Positions 7,930 through 16,794 of a DNA stretch of 41,571 nt are shown piece after piece; within the stretch, counting starts at the first letter, position 1, and each line of letters starts with the position of its first letter. Position numbers and translations under genes: made by a program. The notes below the pieces were generated by a model. The model searched no databases, was not told where the DNA came from, and worked only from the letters and a program-made list of their open reading frames with translations. Source of the stretch: Boseongicola sp. SB0665_bin_10 (lineage in GTDB: Bacteria; Pseudomonadota; Alphaproteobacteria; Rhodobacterales; Rhodobacteraceae); contig VXSG01000056.1 in NCBI GenBank assembly GCA_009838075.1, forward strand, positions 1 to 41,571, read 5' to 3'.

Positions 7930-8901
7930 ATGGCAGACATGACCAAGCTGAAAGGCATTTTCGCGGCGATGTGCACGCCGATGGATGACCAGGGCGACGC
8001 GATAGATCTTGGTCGCTACCGGGCGCACGTGGATGACATGATCGAGGCCGGACTGCACGGGCTCGTGCTTGGTTCGGGTACGGGCGAATACGCCTATCTG
8101 GCGGACGACGAACGCCGCCGCTTGATCAAGGAAGGTGCCAAGCATGTGAGCGGCCGGGTTCCGACGATTGCGCAGACCACGGCGATGAGCACGCGGGACT
8201 GCATCGACAGCGCACTGTTCGCGCAGGACGCGGGCGCCGATGCGCTGATGGTCCTGCCTCCCTTTCTAGAGCCCCCGAACGAACGTGGCGTCATGTACCA
8301 TTACACCGCGATCGCCAAGTCGGTGAGCATCCCGATCGTGATGTACAACGTCCCTGAACAGGCCGCCCCGATGACGGAAGACCTGTACCGCAGGCTGCTG
8401 GCGGTCGAGAATCTCGACTACATAAAGGACAGTTCGGGAGACTTCGTGGCGCTCCAGAAGCTGATCGGCATCGGCGGCAACGTGATGAACGGATCCGATC
8501 CCTACGCGGTCCACAGCCTGATGTCCGGGTGCGTCGGCATGATATGGGGCGCCGCGAACTTCATGCCGCACGAATGTGCGCAGCTCTACGATCTGGTTGC
8601 GGCGGGCAAGCATGCCGAAGCTCTCGCGCTTTGGGACAAAATGAAGGCCATCTGTCTCTGGCTTTCGGGCAACGTGCATGACGTGGACTACCTGACGGGC
8701 GTCAAGGCGGCCACGCGCCTGACCGGCCGGGACATGGGCGGAGCACGCAAGCCTCTGCCTCCGGTGCCGGGCGCCGCCCGCCACGACATCAAGCTGGCGC
8801 TCAGCAAATTGCCAGTGAACCGCACCAAGGTCGATCGGCTGGTCTGGCGTGACTGGCAGGAAGAACGTGACTGGCTCGTCCAGTCCTATCGCAACAACTG
8901 A
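7930..8901 (+). CDS. DapA/NanA-family class I aldolase or dehydratase
   Basis: The 323-residue TIM-barrel protein belongs to the dihydrodipicolinate synthase superfamily, which forms a Schiff base with pyruvate-like substrates. The lysine is K166 in DYIKDSSGD, the active-site tyrosine is Y139 in VMYNVPEQ, and GSGTGEYAYL (48-57) replaces the usual GTTGE substrate loop. True DapA is unlikely in this catabolic operon. Family members deaminate pyrroline-hydroxycarboxylate (hydroxyproline pathway), dehydrate 5-keto-4-deoxyglucarate, or cleave keto-deoxy acids; all three would feed a semialdehyde to the next gene, an aldehyde dehydrogenase 12 bp downstream. A second in-frame ATG three codons in could be the real start. 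Confidence 0.85.
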   Translation: MADMTKLKGIFAAMCTPMDDQGDAIDLGRYRAHVDDMIEAGLHGLVLGSGTGEYAYLADDERRRLIKEGAKHVSGRVPTIAQTTAMSTRDCIDSALFAQDAGADALMVLPPFLEPPNERGVMYHYTAIAKSVSIPIVMYNVPEQAAPMTEDLYRRLLAVENLDYIKDSSGDFVALQKLIGIGGNVMNGSDPYAVHSLMSGCVGMIWGAANFMPHECAQLYDLVAAGKHAEALALWDKMKAICLWLSGNVHDVDYLTGVKAATRLTGRDMGGARKPLPPVPGAARHDIKLALSKLPVNRTKVDRLVWRDWQEERDWLVQSYRNN

Positions 8902-8913
8902 GGCTTGCCCAAA

Positions 8914-10383
8914 ATGGCCGAGAACAAGAAATCCTATCCCACAAAGGCCGTGATCGGCGGGCGGTCCGTCGACGCGACAGGGCGCAAGACGTTCGAAACC
9001 GTCAACCCCTCGACCGGCAGGGTCCTGGCGGAGATCTCCGAATGCACGGCCGCCGACGTTGACAAGGCGGTGGCCGCGGCGCGCCAGGCCTTCGATGAAG
9101 GGCCTTGGCCACGGATGTCGCCAGCCGAACGCAAGACGACATTGCACCGTTTCGCGACGGTAATCGAGGCGAATGCCGACGAGCTTGCCGAACTGGAAGC
9201 CATGGAAGGGGGCAAGCCGATCGCCGACGCACTGGGCATCGACCTGCCAGAGACGGTCGCCACGATTCGCTGGCATGCCGAAGCCGTCGACAAGATCTGC
9301 GACAAGATCACGCCGTCCGGTCCCGGCACTCTTTCCATGGTGGTGCGCGAGCCCATTGGCGTGGTGGCAGCGGTTCTGCCATGGAACTTTCCCGTCATGA
9401 TGGCGGCCTGGAAACTCGGCCCCGCGCTTGCCGAAGGCAACACGATGGTGCTGAAGCCGGCCGAGCAGACATCGATGTCGACGATCCGCCTGGCCGAACT
9501 CGCGACCGAAGCGGGCGTTCCCGACGGCGTGATCAACGTCGTGCCCGGGTTCGGCGAGGTGGTGGGCAAGGCGCTTGGCGAGCACATGCAGGTTGATTGC
9601 GTCGGGTTCACGGGTTCAACGGAAACAGGGCGGCTGTTCCTGCAATACGCGGCGGACTCGAACCTGAAGCGGGTCCTGCTCGAATGCGGTGGCAAGAACC
9701 CGATGATCGTCATGCCGGATGTCGAGGACCTCGACCTGGTCGCGGACCATGCCGTGAACGCCGCCTTCTGGAACATGGGAGAGAACTGCTCGTCGAACAG
9801 CCGCCTGCTGGTACACGAGGGCCTGCACGGCGAACTGGTCGACCTGATCGTCGAGCGTGCACAGTGCTGGGTGGTCGATGATCCCCTGAAGGCAGCGTGC
9901 CGCGTTGGGCCGCTTATCGAGAAGGCGCATTTGGACAAGGTCCTGGGCCATATCGAACAGGCCAAGAAGGACGGGGCCAAACTGGTCCATGGTGGCAGGC
10001 GGGTGCTCGCGGAGACGGGCGGCTACTTCGTCGAGCCGACCATTTTCGACGAAGTCACTCCCGAGATGCCGCTCGCGCGCGAAGAGGTGTTTGGCCCGGT
10101 GCTTGCCGTCATGACCTTCAGGACGCCGGAGGAGGCCATCGCGATGGCCAATGACACCGACTACGGTCTGGCCGCGTCGGTATTCGCGCAGTCGAACAAG
10201 ACCGCGCACAATGCGGCGCGGCAGTTGCGGGCCGGAACGGTATCGGTCAACTGCTATGGCGAGGGCGATCAAGGCACGCCCTTCGGCGGCTACAAGCTGT
10301 CCGGATTCGGCGGGCGCGACAAGTCGCTCGCCGCCCACGACCAGTACTGCGAATTGAAGACCGTGTGGATGGATCTCGGCTGA
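8914..10383 (+). CDS. NAD(P)+-dependent aldehyde dehydrogenase
   Basis: The 489-residue enzyme oxidises an aldehyde to the acid. PWNFP (N158), the GSTETGR nucleotide loop (234-240), the general base in LLECGGKN (E257) and the nucleophile in GENCSS (C292) are all present, so it should be active. The PFGGYKLSGFGGRDKS C-terminal block resembles gamma-glutamyl-gamma-aminobutyraldehyde and betaine-aldehyde type enzymes. An upstream TTG at 8905 is in frame, but GAGG at 8900-8903 is better placed for the ATG at 8914. It shares an operon with a DapA-like lyase and an FAD oxidase, consistent with oxidising a semialdehyde from amine or amino-acid breakdown. Confidence 0.93.
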   Translation: MAENKKSYPTKAVIGGRSVDATGRKTFETVNPSTGRVLAEISECTAADVDKAVAAARQAFDEGPWPRMSPAERKTTLHRFATVIEANADELAELEAMEGGKPIADALGIDLPETVATIRWHAEAVDKICDKITPSGPGTLSMVVREPIGVVAAVLPWNFPVMMAAWKLGPALAEGNTMVLKPAEQTSMSTIRLAELATEAGVPDGVINVVPGFGEVVGKALGEHMQVDCVGFTGSTETGRLFLQYAADSNLKRVLLECGGKNPMIVMPDVEDLDLVADHAVNAAFWNMGENCSSNSRLLVHEGLHGELVDLIVERAQCWVVDDPLKAACRVGPLIEKAHLDKVLGHIEQAKKDGAKLVHGGRRVLAETGGYFVEPTIFDEVTPEMPLAREEVFGPVLAVMTFRTPEEAIAMANDTDYGLAASVFAQSNKTAHNAARQLRAGTVSVNCYGEGDQGTPFGGYKLSGFGGRDKSLAAHDQYCELKTVWMDLG

Positions 10384-10391
10384 GGCCGACG

Positions 10392-11708
10392 ATGAAGATC
10401 AAGCGGCTTCCGAAAATGGATGACAACAACGGCTGGCTGAACATCCTGCCGCCATTGCCGCCACCCGATTCGGCCCTGGGCGAATTCCGGTTCGATTTCG
10501 CCATTGTCGGAGCCGGGTATGTCGGCCTGGCCGCAGCGCGCCGCCTGGGTGAACTGTTGCCGGATTGCAGCATCGTCCTGCTGGATGCCGGGCGGGTCGG
10601 AAACAACGCGGCGGGACGCAGCTCGGGCTTTGCCATCGACCAGGCGCACAACATTCGCGCAAGGGACTTCGCCGGCGTCGTTGATGCCGAAAGGGAGCAG
10701 CTTGCCGTCAACCGGGCAGGGCAGGACTACCTGCGCGAGGCGGTTCGATCTCATCGGATTCCATGCGACTGGGACGAGGCCGGCAAGATCCATGCGGCCG
10801 CGACCGTTCGCGGAGCCTCCAGGCTGAACGCGTATGCCAAGTCGCTGGACCTTCTTGGCGCGGAGTATGACAGGCTTGATGCCGACCGGTTGAAGGAGAT
10901 CACGGGCTCGGAATTCTACATCGCCGGTCTTTACACCCCGGGCACAATCCTGGTGCAGCCGGCCGCACTGGTTCGCGGACTTGCAACGACCCTGCCTGGC
11001 AATGTGACGCTCTTCGAAGACAGCCCGGTAACAGCGATGGATCTCGGGGTCCCGCACCGGCTGACCCTGCCGGGGGCGGCTGTCCAGGCTCGCACCCTGA
11101 TACTGGCCAACAACGGGTTTGCCGGGCAGTTCGGCTACTACCGAAAGGAGCTGCTGCCCATTGCCACCTGGGGCAGCCTGACCCGACCGCTGACCGGCGA
11201 CGAAGCCAGGATCCTGGGCGGCAGGAGCAGCTGGGGCATCGTTCCTGCCGACCCGTTCGGCACCTCTGTACGGCGAATGACCGATGGCCGAATCCTGATC
11301 AGGAACGTTTACAGCTACAATCCCGGCCTGAATCCCGTGGAGCGGGACCGGACATGGTCGCGGGCGCGGCACGAGACGTCCCTGCGCAACCGTTTCCCGA
11401 TGCTGCCTGGCCTGCACTTCGATCACACCTGGGGCGGCCCGTTGTGCCTTTCCCGCAACGGCGAACCGGTCTTCGGAGCGCTGGAGACCGACGTCTTCGG
11501 GGCTTTCTGCCTCAACGGGGTCGGGATCGCGCGCGGGACGATATACGGAAAGCTCCTGGCAGAGATGGTCGTGGGCGTCTCGACTCCCTTGCTCGACATC
11601 ATGCTGAAGGCGGGGCGACCGTCCGGGACGCCGCCGCAGCCGTTTCTCGGCTGGGGCGTGCGGCTGAATTTCGCCAAGCGTCGCCATGACGCAGGATTGG
11701 AGATGTAG
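10392..11708 (+). CDS. FAD-dependent amine/amino-acid oxidoreductase (DAO family)
   Basis: The 438-residue protein has an N-terminal dinucleotide fold, FAIVGAGYVGLAAARRLGE (GxGxxG at residues 40-45), and the downstream GNNAAGRSSGF segment of the D-amino-acid oxidase / gamma-glutamylputrescine oxidase group. The C-terminal flavin-contact block is NGVGIARGTIYGKLLAE. Such enzymes oxidise a secondary or primary amine to an imine or aldehyde. It starts 8 bp after the aldehyde dehydrogenase with GAGG upstream. An ATG-less extension upstream overlaps that gene and is not needed. Partners suggest oxidation of a demethylated betaine product or a cyclic amino acid, but the substrate is not visible. Confidence 0.88.
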   Translation: MKIKRLPKMDDNNGWLNILPPLPPPDSALGEFRFDFAIVGAGYVGLAAARRLGELLPDCSIVLLDAGRVGNNAAGRSSGFAIDQAHNIRARDFAGVVDAEREQLAVNRAGQDYLREAVRSHRIPCDWDEAGKIHAAATVRGASRLNAYAKSLDLLGAEYDRLDADRLKEITGSEFYIAGLYTPGTILVQPAALVRGLATTLPGNVTLFEDSPVTAMDLGVPHRLTLPGAAVQARTLILANNGFAGQFGYYRKELLPIATWGSLTRPLTGDEARILGGRSSWGIVPADPFGTSVRRMTDGRILIRNVYSYNPGLNPVERDRTWSRARHETSLRNRFPMLPGLHFDHTWGGPLCLSRNGEPVFGALETDVFGAFCLNGVGIARGTIYGKLLAEMVVGVSTPLLDIMLKAGRPSGTPPQPFLGWGVRLNFAKRRHDAGLEM

Positions 11709-11710
11709 GA

Positions 11711-12498
11711 TTGGACTTCCTTGGCAAGACAGCCTTGGTGACTGGCGGAACCTCGGGGACCGGTGCGGCAACCGCTCGAGTGCTGGCCGAGGTCGGGCAA
11801 ACGTTGTCGTCGCCGGCCGCAACGAAGGCGCTGCCAGAGAGCTTTGCCATGAGATTTCCGGAGAAGATCGTCAGGCGACATACGTGCTTGGCGATGTCGT
11901 GGACCCTGAATTCGCCGCTGCGGCAGTCAGTGCCTCAGAAAGCCGGTTCGGCGGGCTGCATGTTCTTGTCAACGCCGCCGGCGCGATCATCAGGGGCACG
12001 GTTGGGGAAACGTCCGACGATGAATGGAACAGGATGATGTCCGTCAACGTCACTGGCACGTTCTTCATGTCCCGGGCAGCCATTCCCGCGCTGCGTCGGT
12101 CCGGGGGCGGCAGCATTGTCAATCTGGGGTCCACTGCAGGGCTGTTCGGCTGCCCGGACCTTGCAGCCTATTGTGCCGGCAAGGGCGCAATCGTGAACCT
12201 GACTCGAGCCATGGCGCTTGACCATGCGCACGAGAGCATCCGCGTGAACGCCATTGCACCGAGCTGGGTCGACACCGAGATGAACGAAGGGTACTTGGCG
12301 CGAATTCCGGATCGTGCCGCGGCAGAAAGGCAGTTGTGCAGTCTGCATCCGCTGGGGTGGATTGGATCTCCGTCGGACATCGGTGATGTCGCGGTCTGGT
12401 TGGCCGGTGGCCAATCGAAATTCGTGACAGGGCAAGTCATTCGGGTCGAGGGAGGACGCATGGCGAAGCTGCCGCTCCCGGCCGCATTCAATGTTTAG
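11711..12498 (+). pseudogene. Short-chain dehydrogenase/reductase with a one-base frameshift
   Basis: The gene would encode an NAD(P)-dependent SDR of about 262 residues. The frame starting at TTG 11711 gives the cofactor motif LVTGGTSGTGAATARVLAEVG and then fails. The remainder, ANVVVAGRNEGA through NAAGAIIRG, the catalytic serine in NLGSTAGLFG, YCAGK (YxxxK) and the family C-terminus, is in another frame. Restoring one G in the GGG run at 11795-11797 joins them exactly. Everything else looks intact, so this is either a very recent inactivation, a phase-variable G run, or a sequencing error. It begins 2 bp after the FAD oxidase stop and ends 9 bp before the methyltransferase. Confidence 0.85.
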
Positions 12499-12507
12499 GC
12501 CAGGCTC

Positions 12508-14043
12508 ATGAGCGGCGCGTTGACTCGGCCAGGGCGGCGCGGCCGCGACGCGAGACGCGACTCCCGCATGTCGAAGCAGCTTCGATTCATGCCGGAGACG
12601 GAGCGAGGCATCCCCTACGTGGACTTGTTGACGCCTGATCAGGTTGACCGAATTCACCGTGAGACCATGACCCTGCTTCGGGAGAAGGGCGTGGAGTTCC
12701 GAGATGACGAAGCGGTCCAGGCTTGGCGGCGCGCGGGAGCGGAGGTTCAGGGTCATCGCGTCCGGATCGATGAACAGCTGTTGATGCAACTGCTTTCGAC
12801 GGCACCCGAGAGCTACACGATGCATGCGCGAAATCCGGAAAGGTCTGTCTCGCTTGGCGGGCGCAAGCAGATACTGACCCCGGCCTATGGTGCGCCAAAC
12901 GTGCTCGACCTCGACGGGGTTCGCCGATCTCCGACCATCGCGGACTTCAACGACTTCGCGAAGCTGGCACATATGTCGCCTGGCATGCAGATGTCGGGCG
13001 GCGTGTTGTGCGAGCCGTTGGACGTTCCCGTGCCCAAGCGGCACCTGCACATGGTCTACGGCTTGATCCGACATTCCGACAAGCCCTTCATGGGCATGGT
13101 TACCGCCCGCGAGCGGGCGGAGGACAGCGTCAGCATGGCCGAAATCGTGTTTGGCAAGGACTTTGTTCACGAACACACGGTCATGACGTCGATTGCCAAC
13201 TGCAACTCGCCACTGGTCTGGGACCAGACCATGCTGGACGCGATCAAGGTCTACGCGGCGGCGAACCAGGCGGTGCTGTTCACGCCGTTTGTTCTCAGCG
13301 GAGCCAGCACGCCGGCCAGCACGATCGGTTCGCTTGTGCAGATCAGCGCCGAAGCACTTGCCGGAATTGCATTCTCGCAGATCATCCGTCCAGGGACGCC
13401 AGGAGTGTTCGGGCAGTGGATCGGAGCGGTTTCGATGAGGTCTGGCGCCCCGATGGCCGGCACCCCGGAGATCGATCACATCAATCTGCTGGTTGGCCAG
13501 ATGGCGCGTCACTACAAGCTGCCATGGCGTTGCAGCGGCGCTTGCTCGAGCTCCAAGATCCTTGACGCTCAGGCCGGGTACGAGGCCGCGCGGAATCTCT
13601 TTGGAGCCGCGCTGGCTGGCGCCAACTTCATACTGTCGACCGCAGGTTATCTCGAAGGCGCCCTGTGCCAGAGCTTCGCGAAATTCACGGTTGATGCCGA
13701 GCAGGCGGAAATGACGCACAGGTTCTTGAGGGGGATAGACTTTTCGGAGCTTGACGACGCGTTGGCGACGATACGCGAAGTCGAGCCTGGAGCGCATTTT
13801 CTCGGCACAAGGCACACGCTGGAACACTTCGAAGAGGCGTTCATCATTCCCGAACTCATGCATCACGACAGTTACGAGCAGTGGGAGGCAGAAGGTCGGC
13901 TGGACGCAAACGAACGAGCCGTCCGAAAGACAAGGTCCATGCTGGCGGAATATGAAGCGCCTGCCCTGGATCCGGCAATTGACGAGCATCTGCGTGACTT
14001 CATTGCCCGGCGTGAACTCGAGATCGGCGACGCCATCATGTGA
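12508..14043 (+). CDS. MttB-family (trimethylamine/betaine) corrinoid methyltransferase homologue
   Basis: The 511-residue protein belongs to the MttB superfamily, whose members move a methyl group from a quaternary or tertiary amine to a corrinoid protein. Family features are the Arg-rich N-terminus, IPYVDLLTPDQVDRIHRE, ILTPAYGAPNVLDLDG, and the C-terminal EDDALAT...HTLEHF...ELMHHDSYEQWEAEG block. There is no in-frame amber codon, so it is a non-pyrrolysine member like the glycine betaine and proline betaine enzymes. No corrinoid-binding partner or reductive activator is encoded nearby. It closes the five-gene operon. Start 12508 was preferred to 12568 because the basic N-terminus is typical of the family. 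Confidence 0.88.
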   Translation: MSGALTRPGRRGRDARRDSRMSKQLRFMPETERGIPYVDLLTPDQVDRIHRETMTLLREKGVEFRDDEAVQAWRRAGAEVQGHRVRIDEQLLMQLLSTAPESYTMHARNPERSVSLGGRKQILTPAYGAPNVLDLDGVRRSPTIADFNDFAKLAHMSPGMQMSGGVLCEPLDVPVPKRHLHMVYGLIRHSDKPFMGMVTARERAEDSVSMAEIVFGKDFVHEHTVMTSIANCNSPLVWDQTMLDAIKVYAAANQAVLFTPFVLSGASTPASTIGSLVQISAEALAGIAFSQIIRPGTPGVFGQWIGAVSMRSGAPMAGTPEIDHINLLVGQMARHYKLPWRCSGACSSSKILDAQAGYEAARNLFGAALAGANFILSTAGYLEGALCQSFAKFTVDAEQAEMTHRFLRGIDFSELDDALATIREVEPGAHFLGTRHTLEHFEEAFIIPELMHHDSYEQWEAEGRLDANERAVRKTRSMLAEYEAPALDPAIDEHLRDFIARRELEIGDAIM

Positions 14044-14191
14044 TGCGGGCCGGGCGCGGCCCAAGCATGTGCTTCGGTGCTGCGGCAGCGACGCAGCCGA
14101 CAGCGCTTTCGGGGAGCCTCAGGTCGGGGACCAGGCGCGCAGACGCCAGGCATTCGACTGGATTCTCCGTCGACGTTCCGCTGTTCGGCCC

Positions 14192-14626
14192 CTACTTGAC
14201 CCGCGTCCAGGTTTGCGCCTTGCAGAAGACCAGCACGCAGCCTGAGACATTCAGCGTGTCGTGGTCCTTCACTTCAAGTTTGGAACGGTAGACTTGGCCG
14301 TCCTCGGGATTGTAGATCCGGCCCTTTGTCCACTTGCCGTCGCCGGTTTCGGTGAAGCCCGACATCATTACAAGCCCGAGAAGAGGCCGGGTCCGCAGCG
14401 CCTCGTTCTTGTTCTTTTCGTCGAGCTTCAGCGTGCCGTCCGAATTGTGCGGCTCGGTGAACCAGGCGATCTTGCCACAGAGCTTCCCGCCGCAGTTCCA
14501 GATCTCGATATGCGAATTTCCGTCCGGGGTCAGCCATACGCCCGCAGGTTCGGCAATGCCGACGCCGGCCAGGGAAATCGTTGCCACGAGCCCGGCGAGG
14601 ACTGCCTTCGATAGCTTCTTGATCAT
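14192..14626 (-). CDS. DUF2147 secreted protein
   Basis: The 144-residue protein has a clear signal peptide (MIKKLSKAVLAGLVATISLAGVGIA, cleavage at about residue 25). Its mature domain starts EPAGVWLTPDGNSHIEIWNCGGKLCGKIAWF and ends KAQTWTRVK, the layout of DUF2147 proteins. Two cysteines in NCGGKLCG and two near the end (SGCVLVFCKAQ) could form disulfides. The family's role is unknown; it is periplasmic or secreted. GGAGGT seven bases before the ATG sets the start. It is monocistronic and convergent with the methyltransferase operon. Confidence 0.9.
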   Translation of the reverse strand: MIKKLSKAVLAGLVATISLAGVGIAEPAGVWLTPDGNSHIEIWNCGGKLCGKIAWFTEPHNSDGTLKLDEKNKNEALRTRPLLGLVMMSGFTETGDGKWTKGRIYNPEDGQVYRSKLEVKDHDTLNVSGCVLVFCKAQTWTRVK

Positions 14627-15029
14627 GAATTCCACCTCCAGAACCCTCCGCGGAGTCTCGCCATTGCCGCCGTGCGGAGGTTGTCGGTCATGCGCCGCTC
14701 TGCCGCGGCAAGGGGCGAATCCGCATGCGTGACGGCAAATCCGGCCCAAATTGACGGCGACGGTCCGCACGAGGCGCGCTGTCTCTCCCGGAACGGGTGC
14801 TTGGGTTCTGTCTCCCGTTGCTGATGCCCGACGTACGGCCCAAGGCCGGCTCCGTGCAAGCGTAAGCGAGCCTGTCCAGATTTTCAACATCCTGCCAGGC
14901 ACATCCTGCCAAGCGCGTCGTGACGGCGCGAATATGCGGAGGCAGGTCGGGCCATGCCTGCGGGCGGGCCTGCGTCGGGCATTGGCGGCCACTTGGCCGG
15001 GTTGCGGGTCATGCAGTCGGCGCAACGCA
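14627..15029. other. Intergenic, no gene recognised
   Basis: About 400 bases between two minus-strand genes. Open frames are present on both strands but have no family resemblance. It presumably contains the promoter of the DUF2147 gene; no clear boxes were found. Confidence 0.45.
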
Positions 15030-15500
15030 TCAGGTCGTGAATTCCGCCACCCTGGCGCCGGAGATCTCGGTCAGCCGCTCCGGCGCCACGGCAAAGATGT
15101 GCCTCGGCGTTCCGGCGGCCGCGTAGACGAGGGCGAATTCCAGGAGCTTCGGGTCGAGGAACACGAGCGAAGGCGTCAGGTGGCCGACCGGCGCGACCCC
15201 GCCGATCGCAAATCCGGTCTTGTCGCGAACGAAGCCGGCGTCGGCGCGACCAAGCGCCTCTCCGGCAGCCGCGGAAGCCTTCTCGCCATCGACGCGATTC
15301 CCGCCTGCGGTGATGAAGAGGACGACCGATTCGCTTTCTTCGCCGCGAAAGACGATTGACTTGGCTATCTGGTCGATTTCGCAACCTGCCTCTCGGGCGG
15401 CGTCGCCCGCCGTCCGGGTCTCGCCCGACATTTCGAGTATCTCGCAGGCGAGACCTGCGGATCCCAGCGCTGCGGTGACTCGTGCCAGACTCGTGCTCAT
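15030..15500 (-). CDS. YbaK/ProX-type aminoacyl-tRNA deacylase
   Basis: The 156-residue protein is a stand-alone editing domain of the YbaK/EbsC family, which hydrolyses mischarged aminoacyl-tRNA such as Ala- or Cys-tRNA(Pro). Typical blocks are QIAKSIVFRG (the conserved lysine at about residue 47), VLFITAGGNRVD, GFAIGGVAPVGH (the conserved GGV-P-GH motif) and VYAAAGTPRHIFAVAPERL at the end. It acts in the cytoplasm on charged tRNA. The start is the ATG beginning MSTSLARV; the longer open frame upstream lacks family similarity. Genes on both sides are unrelated. Confidence 0.9.
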   Translation of the reverse strand: MSTSLARVTAALGSAGLACEILEMSGETRTAGDAAREAGCEIDQIAKSIVFRGEESESVVLFITAGGNRVDGEKASAAAGEALGRADAGFVRDKTGFAIGGVAPVGHLTPSLVFLDPKLLEFALVYAAAGTPRHIFAVAPERLTEISGARVAEFTT

Positions 15501-15665
15501 GTGATTTTGCTGCAAGGTTTCCCGGTTCGTTGCAAGGGCGATCGCGGCGGCTCGCGGCTGGCCAGGCCTGAGCAGAAATTCCGGAGTTCGAGCTTGCATG
15601 GGCTGTTGGCAGGATCGCGTCGATTGGATAGCTTTGCGCAATGTGCAGGAACGGACCACGGAAAG

Positions 15666-15932
15666 ATGCGCGACGACATTGATCCGAAGGGATTGATCCG
15701 CGAGAGCTATCGGATCGAGGGCATCAAGGCGCCTGAGTGCCGCTCGATTTTTCTCGAATGGGCGATTTCAAGCCCGGAAGGCCGCGAGGCGACCGATGTC
15801 GTGGCCTTGCTGCTTGACCGTCACGGCAAGGATTTTCCGGACCATCCAATGACCAAGGTCCTGGAAGCCGCCATGCAGCCTGCCTTGCAAGTCGGTCGGC
15901 GTGGCGGTGCACGGGCGCGTCGCCGCGCTTGA
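15666..15932 (+). CDS. Conserved small hypothetical protein
   Basis: An 88-residue acidic then basic protein beginning MRDDIDPKGLIRESYRIEGI. The first 70 residues (ECRSIFLEWAISSPEG, VALLLDRHGKDFPDHPMTKVLEAAM) resemble a small conserved protein I associate with Rhodobacterales, with no known function. The last 15 residues are Arg/Gly-rich. No signal peptide or membrane segment is seen. The reading frame continues upstream, but the conserved part begins at this ATG after GGAAAG. It is divergent from the YbaK gene, 165 bp away. Confidence 0.7.
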   Translation: MRDDIDPKGLIRESYRIEGIKAPECRSIFLEWAISSPEGREATDVVALLLDRHGKDFPDHPMTKVLEAAMQPALQVGRRGGARARRRA

Positions 15933-16161
15933 GACGACGGCAAGCTCAGGGCCACGGGCGGACTTGCAGGGTCACCCGGACGGGTGGCAGGGCGACTGGC
16001 CGGCTGGATGGACGTCAGCGAGGGGCATGAAGTGCCGCCAGCGATCGGGAGGGGCTCCGGGTCCGTTGTTGTCGCCATCGATAGGATGCTAGTCACTTCG
16101 ACAATTCGGATTGATTCCGTCGCTTCGTCGGATGAACTCGTGACTTGGGATATCCTGTGAA

Positions 16162-16794
16162 ATGACCAGACGACTCTTGATTTATGGCGACAGCAACAGC
16201 TTCGGAACCGCACCGCAGAAGTACCTGGAATCGCGGCCCGTGCATCCGCCGGGCGCCCGCTGGGGCGACGTGCTGGCCACCGGCCTTGGCGCGGATTGGG
16301 ACGTCGTGGTGGAGGGATTGCCGGGCAGAACGTCCGTCCTTGACGATCCGGTTGAAGGGGCGTTCCGCAACGGGCTGACCGTGCTGCCCGCAATCCTGCA
16401 TTCCCACGAGCCGATCGACGTGCTTGCCATCTGCCTGGGCACGAATGACCAGAAACACGCGTTTGGCATGAACGCACAGGACATTGCGCTGTGCGTCGCG
16501 CGCCTGGTCAGGGAAGCGCGGCTCTCGGGTGCGGTCGGAATGACGTTGGCCATCGCACCGCCGCCGCTTCGACCCGCAGGCGACTTTGCCGAAATGTTCT
16601 CCGGCGCGGAGGCGCGGGGGGAAGGACTGTCGGACCGGATGGAACGATTCGCGGGGGAAGAGGGCGCCGCGTTCTTTGACGCCGGTACCGTGATCGACGT
16701 GGATCCGCTGGACGGAATTCATTGGAGCGAGTCCGCGCATGGCAAGTTGGGTCTGGCGCTGATCGATGTCGTGAAAGGACTGGTGGAGCCGTGA
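16162..16794 (+). CDS. SGNH/GDSL-family hydrolase (esterase)
   Basis: The 210-residue cytoplasmic esterase has all four SGNH blocks: GDSNSFG with the nucleophilic serine at residues 10-16, the glycine in VEGLPGRT, LGTNDQKH with the oxyanion asparagine, and DGIHWSESAHGKLG with the catalytic Asp-His pair near the end. It resembles arylesterase/thioesterase-like members. The stop codon overlaps the GTG start of the carnitine dehydrogenase gene (GTGA), so the two are translationally coupled. That makes an acylcarnitine or betainyl ester/thioester a reasonable substrate guess, without direct evidence. Confidence 0.9.
   Translation: MTRRLLIYGDSNSFGTAPQKYLESRPVHPPGARWGDVLATGLGADWDVVVEGLPGRTSVLDDPVEGAFRNGLTVLPAILHSHEPIDVLAICLGTNDQKHAFGMNAQDIALCVARLVREARLSGAVGMTLAIAPPPLRPAGDFAEMFSGAEARGEGLSDRMERFAGEEGAAFFDAGTVIDVDPLDGIHWSESAHGKLGLALIDVVKGLVEP

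Noticed and set aside
8905-8913. TTG start for the aldehyde dehydrogenase at 8905
   Set aside because: Only two bases separate it from the GAGG motif, which is correctly spaced for the ATG at 8914.
10290-11822. 510-codon minus-strand open frame opposite the FAD oxidase
   Set aside because: Antisense shadow of a gene with a clear FAD fold and good spacing in its operon.
12508-14043. Pyrrolysine-containing trimethylamine methyltransferase
   Set aside because: The frame is open through all 511 codons with no internal TAG, so it belongs to the non-pyrrolysine branch.
11935-14064. 709-codon minus-strand open frame opposite the MttB-family gene
   Set aside because: The plus-strand frame carries the recognisable family motifs; the antisense translation is His/Arg-rich without any family pattern.
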